Shown: positions 51,014-60,996 of the stretch, in pieces
Layout of the letters: each line of letters begins with the position of its first letter
Numbering within the stretch: the first letter of the stretch is position 1
Assembly: GCA_014529385.2 (NCBI GenBank)
Contig: CM043946.1
Span: forward strand, 18,991,077-19,055,076
Direction of reading: 5' to 3'
DNA length: 64,000 bases
Source: Adiantum capillus-veneris
Taxonomy: Eukaryota > Streptophyta > Polypodiopsida > Polypodiales > Pteridaceae
Translations under genes and position numbers: made by a program
Notes under the pieces: generated by a model
Told to the model about the DNA's origin: nothing
What the model saw: the letters and a program-made list of their open reading frames with translations, nothing else
The model's database searches: none

Positions 51014-52245
51014 CGTAGGACCCATGTCCCTACAAGCTAAAAGCTCTTTTTCGTATATGCCCAAGATCTTGTTGAAGTAAAACTACTCCAAGGAAATCAC
51101 GAAAAGCATCACATTGAACCTCAAATGGCTTTGAGAGATCCGGAAGCATGAGGACTGGTTGAAAGGTAAGGTTCTCTTTGAGCTTGGAAGAAGCATTTTT
51201 CTCCTTAGCAGTCCATGAATACTTAATGTTCTTCTTTGTTAAGTCATGTAATGGTCCTGCTATTTGAGAAAATGTTTCTATGAAGTGTCTATAGTATGTA
51301 CACATACCAATAAAGCTTCTTAGCTCATGTAGATTCCTTGGATTAGGCCATGCTTAGGACCCATGTCCTTACAAGCTAAAAGCTCTTTTTTGTATATGCC
51401 CAAGATCTTCTTGAAGTAAAACTGCTCTAAGGAAATCACCACAAGCATCACATTGAACCTCAAATGGGTTTGAGAGATCTGGAAGCATGAGGACTGGGTG
51501 AGAGGTAAGCTTGTCTTTGAGCTTGGCAAAAGCATTTTTCTCCTTAGTAGTCCATGAATACTTAATGTGATTCTTTGTTAAGTCATGTAATGGTCCTTCT
51601 ATTTGTTAAGTCATGTAATGGTCCTTCTATTTGAGAAAATTTTTCTATGAAACATCTAAAGTATGTACACAGACCAATAAATCTTCTTAGCTCATGTAAA
51701 TTCCTTGGATTAGGCCATGCTTTTATTATCTCTAACTTTCTCGCTTTTTCCCTCCTCTCAAAAATAGCTCGAATACCAGTGAAAGGGTGGTGGTAATGTG
51801 TGTGCTAGTCTCCACCCAACCATGCTATCTTACAGCATCCCCCTAGTATACACAATGTCCAGCCATGCCGGTGGACTTGCCCGTAGGACCCATGTCCTTA
51901 CAAGCTAAAAGCTCCTTTTTGTATATGCCCAAGATATTCTTGAAGTAAAAGTGCTCCAAGGAAATCACCACAAGCATCACATTGAACCTCAAATGGCTTT
52001 GAGAGATCTGGAAGCATGAGGACTGGTTGAGAGGTAATCTTCTCTTTGAGCCTGGTAAAATAAATATTCTCCTTAGCAGTCCATGAATACTTAATGTTCT
52101 TCTTTGTTAAGTCATGTAATGGTCCTGCTATTTGAGAAAAGTTTTATATGAAGCATCTACACTATGTACACATATCAATAAAGCTTCTTAGCTCATGTAG
52201 ATTCCTTGGATTAGGCCATGATTTTAGTATCTCTAACTTTGATGG
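51014..52245 (-). pseudogene. threefold duplicated RT/RNase H segment of chromovirus E
   Basis: Three copies (about 51014-51353, 51354-51720 and 51884-52245) each encode on the minus strand a piece such as MCTYYRHFIETFSQIAGPLH, PVLMLPDLSKPFEVQCDA and VVLLQQDLG, the end of RT and start of RNase H. The third is joined to the rest of the RT. Between copies two and three lies the 39 bp LTR-like cassette (51780). Copy two contains an extra internal duplication of AAGTCATGTAATGGTCCTTC. Gene order beyond this point is lost. Confidence 0.8.
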
Positions 52246-53100
52246 ATCCATACAGATACCATCTTGAGAGATAATATGACCTAATTATTGAATCTCTTGA
52301 AGGAAAAATTCGCTTTTCTTTTGGTTGAGAAAAAGTTGGTTCTCCCTCAATGCTTGAAAAATCACTTGGATATGTTGCTTGTGTTCCTCCAAGGAATTGG
52401 ATTAGATGATGATGTCATCAAAAAACACTCCAATGAACTTGCGGTAGGGTCTGAATATTTTCTCTATCAAACGATCAAATGTGGCTGGTGCATTGGTCAA
52501 GCCAAAAGGCATGACTATATATTCATAAATACCAAACGTTGTATGAAACGTGGTACTTAGGATATCTTCATCCACTATCCTTATTTGATGATAGGCACTT
52601 TTAAGGTCAATCCTACTGAAGTAGGTAGAGTCTTGTAGATTATCAAACAGATCTTCTACCCGAGGCACAAGAAATTTTTTTTTGATAGTGATATGGTTTA
52701 GTGCTCGATAGTCTACACACATACGGTATGTACCATCTTTCTTTTGCACTAAAAGTAATGGAGAACAAAAGGGAGAGGAGCTAGGCCTCACCATCTCTTT
52801 GTCTACCAACTCTTGTACTTGCCTCATGATCTCCTCTTTTTGAGATTGGAAAACTCGATAAGGAGGCTTGTTGGGCGGTGAGCTTCTTGGTAGGATCTCA
52901 GTTCGATGGTCATCATCCCCTCATTTTGGAGGTAAGTCCATAGGGATATCATTGATAAAACATCTTGGAATCCATTTAGAAAAGTAGACAAGTCTAACTC
53001 TTCTTGATTCCTATCATTTTCATTTGATAAATCATTAGAGTCATTAGTGAATCTTTTGACAAAAATCATGTACACAAAAATCAAGCTTTACATTGAATTA
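52246..53100 (-). pseudogene. chromovirus E reverse transcriptase
   Basis: Clear RT: ELVDKEMVRPSSSPFCSPLL, YRMCVDYRALNHITIKKKF, YFSRIDLKSAYHQIRI with the catalytic Asp, VMPFGLTNAPATFDRL, then FIGVFFDDIII with the FDD pair followed by a stop (52399-52401). Upstream (52824-53084) the frame-shifted protease-RT linker reads FLNGFQDV. Downstream it continues into the third copy of the duplicated segment. The domain itself is well preserved, but frameshifts at about 52825 and the stop make it non-functional. Confidence 0.82.
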
Positions 53101-54970
53101 TCAAAAGCCGATGAATTTACAAGTGATATAGTATGACTAGACTCATTAGCATCTATAAACATGCTCTTTCCCCTATAGGTAAGTAGATTCTCCTTTCAAG
53201 GAACTTCATGTTGGCAGGCATGCAGTTGAACCATGGTACTCCTAGGATAGCATCCTCATGTTGGAGAGGAGATATGTAAAAGTCTTCTTTGTCGACATAT
53301 CTTTGGACATGAAGTCTCAACTTTCAAATCAAAGGAGTAACGGTGGCTTGTTGTCCCTTGAAAGATGTGTCAGCAATTACAATATCTCCCATCTCAAAAG
53401 CTTGAATGCCCAACTTGGTGGCCAACTTGGTTGATATGAAGTTTTGAGTAGATCTAGGGTCAAACAAGATGAAGGCATCATGTTCCCTTACCTTTCCGCA
53501 AGCATAGGAGACAGGTGATTCTTTGCAATGAGCATGCTCTTTTGGAGCTTCGATGGTGGAAGCTCTAGGATTTTCACTGCAGGCATTTCTCTTGGAGAAA
53601 GAACGATAGCCATGCCCTTGCTCCCCACACATAAAACACTTATGGTCCTTCCAAAAAGCTATAAGCTCTTCAGGAGAGAGTTTGTTTTTACCTTTGTAAA
53701 CTCCCTTATCCTTGGACCGATTGTTGTTGTTGTTGTTGTTATTGGAACTGCCTTGGGAATAATTTTGGGCATTGGTTTTCCCCTTTGCATCACTTTTGTA
53801 TTTGTTTTCCATGTTCTTGACATTCCGTCTAGCCCCTTGTTGGAAATTATGCAGGAAGCAACCATGGTGTGGTGGATTACTTTGTTGATAGAACCAGGTC
53901 ATTGGGAGTTGACATACTCGTCCATTTCTTCAGGTAATCCCACACAAAATTATTGCTTTTTCTCGACAAAGGCTATCTTTTAAAAGATAGTAGCCTTGAG
54001 ATGTAAATCCCAAAACTTGTCCACATATTTGTGAATAGAATCATGTGGGAGAAGATTCAAACTGCACCATTTGGTAAGTACTTTGTCCTTTGCATTGCTT
54101 ACAAGGAATTGCTTCATGATGGAAACTCATAGAGTTTTCCATATATTTGGGGCTTTTCCAATGCCACGAAGGCTAGCCCACCATTGAAGAGACAATTTCT
54201 TGAAGTGCATAGCTACATGGTGTAGCTTGGAGGACTCCGTGAAGCCCTCGTCTCCAAAGGACACATGAAATTTCTGGATAAAGGCCAATACTTTGGGGTG
54301 GCACCAAAGGTGCCATCATAGGTGAGAAAAGAGATACTCTTTTCTCCCTTGTTGAAGTTCTTGAGATTTTGGGACATTCACCATGTAGGGTAAGTTTTGG
54401 GATGTCCGCTCCTGTTGTATTGTCTAGGAAAATAACTATTACTTTCATCGGAAGAGGAGGAAGTTGAAGAAGAAGGAGAAGAGGGTGACCTCTTTCTTAC
54501 CTTTTTCTTCCTTTGTTTCCTCTCTTCCCTTTTGGAATGACGAGGAGAAGGACTATGGGTTGACCGTTTTCTCTTGGAAGGAGTTGGCGATAGTCTAGAC
54601 CGCTGTCTTCGTGGAGCCACATCTTCAGAGGAACTTAGGGATTTGCTTCTTTTTTGTTATTTGGATTCCTCCTCTCTTATGGGAGAGAGTCTTCTTTTGG
54701 GAGTCTCATCAAGAGACCTCCTAATCTCTCTCTTCTCTTGGAGAGGAAGGGAAATCCTATAAGAATGAAGTTGTTGAGTAACTGCGGCTTGCAAAGTAGG
54801 GTTCCCATAGCTTGATGCAACCTAGTAACAAGATAATTGATAAACATGGGGGCATCATCCTTAGCACATTCATGTGAAAAATAAAAATTATCAATGTTCA
54901 TTTTACTCTCTTGGTTGTTTTCAGCCATGCTAACTATACTTATGTCTTTACTTAGTGTATGCTTTGGCAA
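53101..54970 (-). pseudogene. chromovirus E gag and protease
   Basis: From the right: N-terminus with MAENNQESKMNIDNFYF (54677-54970), a basic Ser-rich stretch (54378-54620), capsid pieces 54000-54448, an Asn-rich linker, zinc knuckle CFMCGEQGHGYRS with the final Cys changed to Phe (about 53620), and protease ILFDPRSTQNFIS where the active-site Gly is Arg, then HEDAILGVPWFNCMP. Stops and frameshifts occur throughout. Confidence 0.75.
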
Positions 54971-55327
54971 TTCAAAATCTTGGTTGCTACTCCTCTTACC
55001 CTTTGAAAATAAGCACTTAAGTATCTATAGCCATGGCTCAAATTGGTTAATTATAGAGAGTAATGGGGTGGGTCTAACATAGTAAAATTTTTGAGGGATA
55101 GCTCCTTTTGAACTTCTTATGACTCAATAATGGTAAAGCCCAAGCGAGTTTAAAAAGACCCCATTATTAAGACCAAAGCTCTCGGGGTGTGCAACATATC
55201 CCACATAGTGGGCTTAATAAAAGCAATAATAGATCCCATCCCCACTTACCCTAATATAATTACAAAATCAACCATTAATAGGCTACTTAAGGACATCTCT
55301 TCTTAAGCAAGAAAAGAGAAACCAAAT

Positions 55328-55339
55328 GCTCTAATACCA
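55328..55339 (-). promoter_or_regulatory. primer-binding site of chromovirus E (initiator Met type, one mismatch)
   Basis: The minus strand reads TGGTATTAGAGC against TGGTATCAGAGC, one base from a TG/CA boundary at 55341 and followed to the left by the gag leader. Confidence 0.7.
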
Positions 55340-55340
55340 A

Positions 55341-56937
55341 TGTAATCAAGCTGGCCTATGAACTTTGAGAATAGAGGAATTAAGAAAATTAGAGCGAGCA
55401 GTTTTGTGAGATTACTTTGAAAACATAGAGGGTGAACTTAATTGATGGTAGAAACATAAACATAGTACTTAATTAACTTGGCATGAACAACACTTTTGCA
55501 AAGAGAGAGATTATTAGAGAACATGGCAATAAGTGAGGACCGGAATTACTTGGAGCCGATCCACCCTTGTTGGCGGGTATGCTGCCAGCAAACACTAGCA
55601 TAGCAAGAACAGAACCAACAACTCTATGTCGGTTGAGGGTGAAGCTTAACCCGTAGGTGCATGGAAACAAGAAGATGGTTGTGAAACTACTTCTTGACCT
55701 TCTGAGACAATCTCTAATCGAGGAAATCAAATCCAAGAGCGCACAAGTGAAAGCAATCCAACCTACGATGATAATTTATCCGAATCTAGGTCAAATGCAT
55801 TTGAAATTTCACGAAACTCACTAGATATATTCTCCTTACCATGAGGTCAACATCCTACGGATTGTGACTTGATAACCAACCTCAAACTACCTCTTCTGAC
55901 AATTGCGTATAAAGACAGGCAACAAAATAAAGGTTACCATCTTTTATGGCATATGATACTAATGTGTAGTCCTACTCGTCGCCGTGAACCCATAGGTGCA
56001 AAGAACTCACCAAACGAACACTTGGTTTGCAAGAAATCTCACCCGGAAGCTCGTAGGAGCTCACTTCGTGTCGTAGTCGGAATCACACACTCTTGGCGTT
56101 GAATGGAAGCCCTCGCTGTTTCTAACACAATGGTGGTGTCGCTTTAGCAATGGAACTTTTGTAGCATGCGTAAGAAAGAGAAGAAATCACACTCTCACTC
56201 TCTCTATCTCTCTCTCAGACACCACGCATAGTGATAATCGGATTTGATTGATTCCAAAAGTTGGGTTTAGGGTTACAAAAATTGACTTATATACATTCCT
56301 CCATAGAGGCTCTTTAATCTAATGGATGCTCAAATATTACAAAGGTATCATTCTGCTTCAAAAAATAATGGTACAATGTATTTGGGAACTTCTTCTATAT
56401 TTCGCCATCCACACCCCTCCAAAAGCCGTTTGTATTATAGATTCTCCCATCAAGAGAGACTCGATACAATACAATTTTTGTGTTCCTTGTGACCTTGGTG
56501 ATGCAATGAAGATGGAAAGATTCATGCATCACAAGCATAACATAAAATTTTCAAAAATGATTAACTATCCCAAGCCTCAGTCCCAAGGCCTCAAACACCT
56601 TCGAAGGTGGAGAGAGCTAGCGGGGAATGAGGGTAGGGAAGAAGAAGAAGAATCATCCATTGGAGAAAGAAATAGTTCCTCACTTATCATCACTCTTCTT
56701 GCTTAGCATCACATAATAGCATAGTAATGAAGATGAAGAAGATGGCAACCTTAAGCATTGAAGCATGGATCTTGGTTGGATTTGCATTCCATAGCCAAGA
56801 GTGTTGGTGTAGGCTCTCAACTTCTTAACAAGCTTGGAGAAGGAGATGGAGCTCTTGCACTTTTCACTCCACACAATGAGAGAGAGAGAGAGAGTGTGTG
56901 TGTGTGGGAGAGTATTCCCCCCTCTCATGCTTGGTCA

Positions 56938-57000
<63 letters not shown>

Positions 57001-57110
57001 GTAATATGTAATTATATCATTTGTATGTGTGTCCTCTTTTTCCTCTTTGAGAGAAAGAAATTAGTTATTTATTTTTATGCATCTTAACTATCATTGGACC
57101 CCTTTAAAGC
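55341..57110 (-). repeat. 5' LTR and upstream flank of chromovirus E (right end uncertain)
   Basis: Starts TGTAATCAAGC on the plus strand. No coding region is supported. It includes GA tracts and a (CT)30 microsatellite at about 56939-56998. The end of the LTR could not be fixed because no second copy is present. Confidence 0.45.
56939..56998. repeat. CT microsatellite
   Basis: An uninterrupted run of about 30 CT units. Confidence 0.97.
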
Positions 57111-57189
57111 CTATCCAATAGTATTCAAGTACATCATGAGGGCCACATGGGGAGGATCTTGATACGTGTCTTTTATGATTCTTAAGATA

Positions 57190-57410
57190 TCATGTTTGAA
57201 TTGAACACTTCAAGAACCTAGTCATTTAAGCATGAAATCGTTTATGCCTCTTGAGAGTTTATGTTTGAATTGAACACTTCAAGAACCTTAGTCATTTAAG
57301 CATAAGAAGCACCTCAAGCTTGGAAAAGGTTCCCACAAACACTTTAAGCACTTTATTCAACAAGCACGATAAGCACCTCATGCTTGGGTAGGATTCCCAC
57401 CTCAACGTCA
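57190..57410. repeat. short direct repeats
   Basis: TTTGAATTGAACACTTCAAG with GTCATTTAAGCAT occurs twice (about 57193 and 57265), and AAGCACCTCA-GCTTGG twice (about 57307 and 57372). Confidence 0.8.
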
Positions 57411-57439
57411 GCCCTAGATTTGGATCATGATGCACGTCA

Positions 57440-59940
57440 AGTCTGGAGATCCTATGAAGATCTTAATGGTGCCCTTGAGGGTTTTCACCATATAAGAGAT
57501 ACATATTCTCTCTCCTTCCGTGGGTGCAAGAATAGATGGGTAGTTAAGCCAGTTTGAATGGGCCTTCATGATTTTGAAATGATTTTCCTAAGTGCTAACA
57601 CGAGGGACTGGGAAAAATAGGAGGTCATCTCTGATGATCTTTGGGGCTTCCACTGGGTATTTTCAAAAATCCTGGGTACTTTAGGAGCCAAGCTTTCCTC
57701 CATCTTGGCTAAGAGTCCACCACTTTACTTGCAACCTCTATATTCTTGACATATCCTTCCTAAATTGGATCTGTGGCTTTTGCTTTGACTCTTTTTCTGA
57801 TTATTATTACCTCATACTTTAGGAGAGGATATGATAGTGTGGGTTGCATCCATTCCTCCCTAAGTGCATTTGAGACTAGCCCTTGAACTCCTACAGAATG
57901 GAGCATTCTTTATTCCCATTCCAAGGCTACCTTGTGGTCTTCTGATGTGGTCTTTTCTATCAGAAGCTGGAGGCGTGTCTCCTCCTCAACAATCAGTGGT
58001 TGTGTTTGTTCTACCACTGTCTCCTCTTGTTCTTTCTTGTGGTGTATGTATTTGGCACCTTTAGGAATTTCCATGGGCTTCCTGTGTCTCATTGAGTAGC
58101 TTCCTCTGCCATGTCAACCATTTTTTCTTGCAGTGTGCTTCCAAGGCTTGTATAGCTTGGGCATCTTCCCCTACACTTGCCCTCACCGCCCTTGGTGTAG
58201 CCCTTAGTCTTTTGATTGTAACGTCCTGGAGCTCTTATTTTTCCTTCAGCTCTAGGACTTTATCTTTTGCTGCTTCTAATTCATCTATGACCTGATCTTT
58301 TTGCTTTTGGAGAGTCTTGATTACTCTTGAGGATTCAGTCATCTCTAGTGTGAGAGTGACTCTTTTGCTCTTAGACTCCCTTAGTGTTGCAGTAAGAGTG
58401 TCGAGATCCTTCTCTGCTTCTTTGGCCTTCAGGTGGGTATCTTGTACCATATTTGAGAGGTTCTCATGTTCCATTTGCATGTTGTCATACCTGGTACGCA
58501 GCATGCCGTTCTCTTCAGCAATGGTAAGAGACCGCGTCCTGACTCTGTCTAGTATTTGATAGGCGGCTCTTATGTCATCTTCAGTTGATGCTACCAAGTT
58601 TCTAGTTGTTGCTCCATTTATTGGACTAGCCAATGGAACCTGATAACCCATACTGATCAATACTCCTATAGGTGGTGCTCCGCATGGGTTAGCCAAAGGT
58701 CTCCATTGAGGCACTAGAGAAACTTGAACCATCCTTGGCACTGCGAGCTATGGTGAGTATCTTTCTAGAGCTCTTTGTTGAGACTCTTGGTCTACCTTCC
58801 TCTTTTCAGATTCATCATCTCTTTCCTTGTTTCTGGGGAGCTCTTGTCTCTCTCTTTCTTCCTTTGCAGCCCATGATGGGTTAGGAGTTCCGTAAACCAC
58901 TGTTGAAGCCTCTACCCTTGTATATCCCGATTGAATGATATATTCATAAGTATTTTTTCATCTTTTTCATGATCTTTGTGTGTAGATGTGGTCTCTTTTG
59001 TTGCTTTTGGTGATGATTGGGGTTTGGGTGTAGATGGTTTTTGACTTGGAGGAGGTGTGGGAGAACTTGGTGGTGAAGGTGGTGTTTCCTCTTTCGCTTG
59101 CTCTTCCTCTTTATCCTTCTTCACCGGTGTTTCTGACGTTTCCTTCAACTTCTTTTTGATGTCTTGCACTTCTTCCATCGTGAAAGGCTCTAAGTTTTGC
59201 TGATCAACTACCCTTTTCGTCTCTTTGTATGCCCAAATGTAATGGTCAAACTGGTCATCTAGTGGTTTAGAGGAGCTTCATTCAACTTTGGCCGGGTCTA
59301 GCACCTAGTACTCTTCAAAATCTCTTTTTAACGCTCTTTTGGCTCTCTAAACTATTCTATTAGTATTTCAACCTGAGTGGCTTTTTGACTGTGTGTTTCC
59401 TTGGGTCTCGATTCCTTGGACAATGCTGCTTTTCCTTTTTTCCTTGGTGGCTCCACACACTCATCTTCAGGTACAGTTTCCAATTTTCTTCTTAGCCTTG
59501 TGTTGATTGGTGGAGTTGTTGCTTTCACTGGCTCATCTTCAATATCAGGTTTCATTTTGAACCACTCATTATGTGTTGGTGGCTCTGGACAATGTCCTAC
59601 AGGTCCGATTGCCTCATATGCAATCTTTGTCAAGGTTTCCCCTCCTCCAATGTACTTGGGCTTTTCCATGCTCATGCCAACCACTTGTTCATGCGGGTAT
59701 TGGATGTAGTTCACTTCTTTGTGTATGTTGATTTTCAAAGCCCATGTTATAGTTATTACCACTGCATGGGGAGGAGTTGTGTATTTTTGTGGCCTCTTGC
59801 TGCAAACATGGAAGTATTGGTTGTAGAGTTTGTATATCTTTGTAGCCCTTGGGTCTACCAGGTCTTTGAATGTCTAATTGAACTTCTTTTGTGTGTAGAC
59901 CTTTACCTCGTCTCTTCTTTCTCAAACTGAGCTTCCCCTA
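57440..59940 (-). pseudogene. coding unit 2: unrecognised protein with coiled coil, paralogue of unit 1
   Basis: Several frames on the minus strand together parallel unit 1 in the same order. N-terminal domain 59352-59925: YTTPPHAVVITITWAL, KPKYIGGGETLTKIAYEAIG, PPTHNEW. Then a Pro/Lys-rich acidic linker (58912-59178), a coiled coil (58235-58741, heptads such as LEAAKDKVLELKEK) and a C-terminal piece near 57530 with WLNYPSILAPTEGERI and GENPQGH. At least four frameshifts or stops separate them. The family is not recognised. Position after a candidate LTR suggests a retroelement protein, perhaps an ORF placed before gag. No polymerase motif is present. Confidence 0.5.
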
Positions 59941-59954
59941 CTGTGGAACCCAAG

Positions 59955-60596
59955 TGTATCTCCTATGGTTTGAGATGTTGTTTTAGGGCTAACTACTCCC
60001 CTGTTCATGCTGACAAGCACGACACAGACAACATACTTATCATCCAATGACACGACTAACCCGTAGGTGCACAGAGGCAATCTTGTTAGCTTGTCAGGCT
60101 GAGACCAATCTACACATACGCACTTCTATGATGCATCAATGATTATCCCTTGTTGAATGCAACCCACTCTATCCCTAAACGCTCACAACACCGTTTACAC
60201 ATCCAATGAACTCGGAATCGCATCAAACTTACTAGGCACCATCCTCTCAATAGGATATACTTACCTATAAGTCTAATCTCACGAGATTTTAACCCTAGTT
60301 ATCTTGAATATAGTCGAGATAGACTCACAGGTCATAATCTAAAAGTGTACGAAACCTAAGTCTATGAGTATCTATGTGTAACTAATCTCTCTCTCATTCC
60401 ATAAAGTACTTGATTGTTGAAAACAGACACTGTTTGTGCTACTTACAAGCAAAACAAGCTCGAGGAAGGATCGCTCGCGAACAGCTTGAAAATGTGAATG
60501 CGTGACATGAGCACGTAGCTCTCGGAGAGGCTACCACGATGGTGTGGTCATGTCATGAATCCGGTGAGGGAGAAGCGCGTAGCGAAGAGGATAAGA

Positions 60597-60677
<81 letters not shown>

Positions 60678-60954
60678 ACTCGTACGACACAGGATTAATC
60701 TTCAAATGTTGTTTTAAAAAATGGTTCTAAGGTGACTTTTATACTTCAGTCACCTTAGCTCAAAAATGTACATGGGGTTCTCTTCATCATAATTACAAAG
60801 TGGAAACACATTTGGGTTCTGACTGATTGATTAATTTTTAGATAACCCAGACAAGTGGATCAAAATGATAAGACGTCTTTGACATAAAAATGGGAATTTG
60901 ATAGGCTTTACAAGGTGGGCTCATTACAATAGTTGGACAAGTTGGGTTCCAACA
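59955..60954 (-). repeat. candidate LTR between units 1 and 2
   Basis: 1000 bp with TG (59955) and CA (60954) ends on the plus strand. On the minus strand it starts TGTTGGAACCC just after a purine run AGGAGGGGGGG, like a polypurine tract/LTR border. On its left TTGGGTTCCACAG sits where a primer-binding site would be, but I cannot match it to a tRNA. It contains a (CT)n tract at 60599-60675. No second copy is seen. Confidence 0.45.
60599..60675. repeat. CT microsatellite
   Basis: An uninterrupted run of about 38 CT units inside the candidate LTR. Confidence 0.97.
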
Positions 60955-60996
60955 CCCCCCCCTCCTAGTTCATGTCTACCACGACATGACTTGTCT

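Noticed and set aside
55473-55736. minus-strand ORF of 87 codons in the LTR of chromovirus E
   Set aside because: No recognisable protein and it lies wholly in the LTR next to a primer-binding site.
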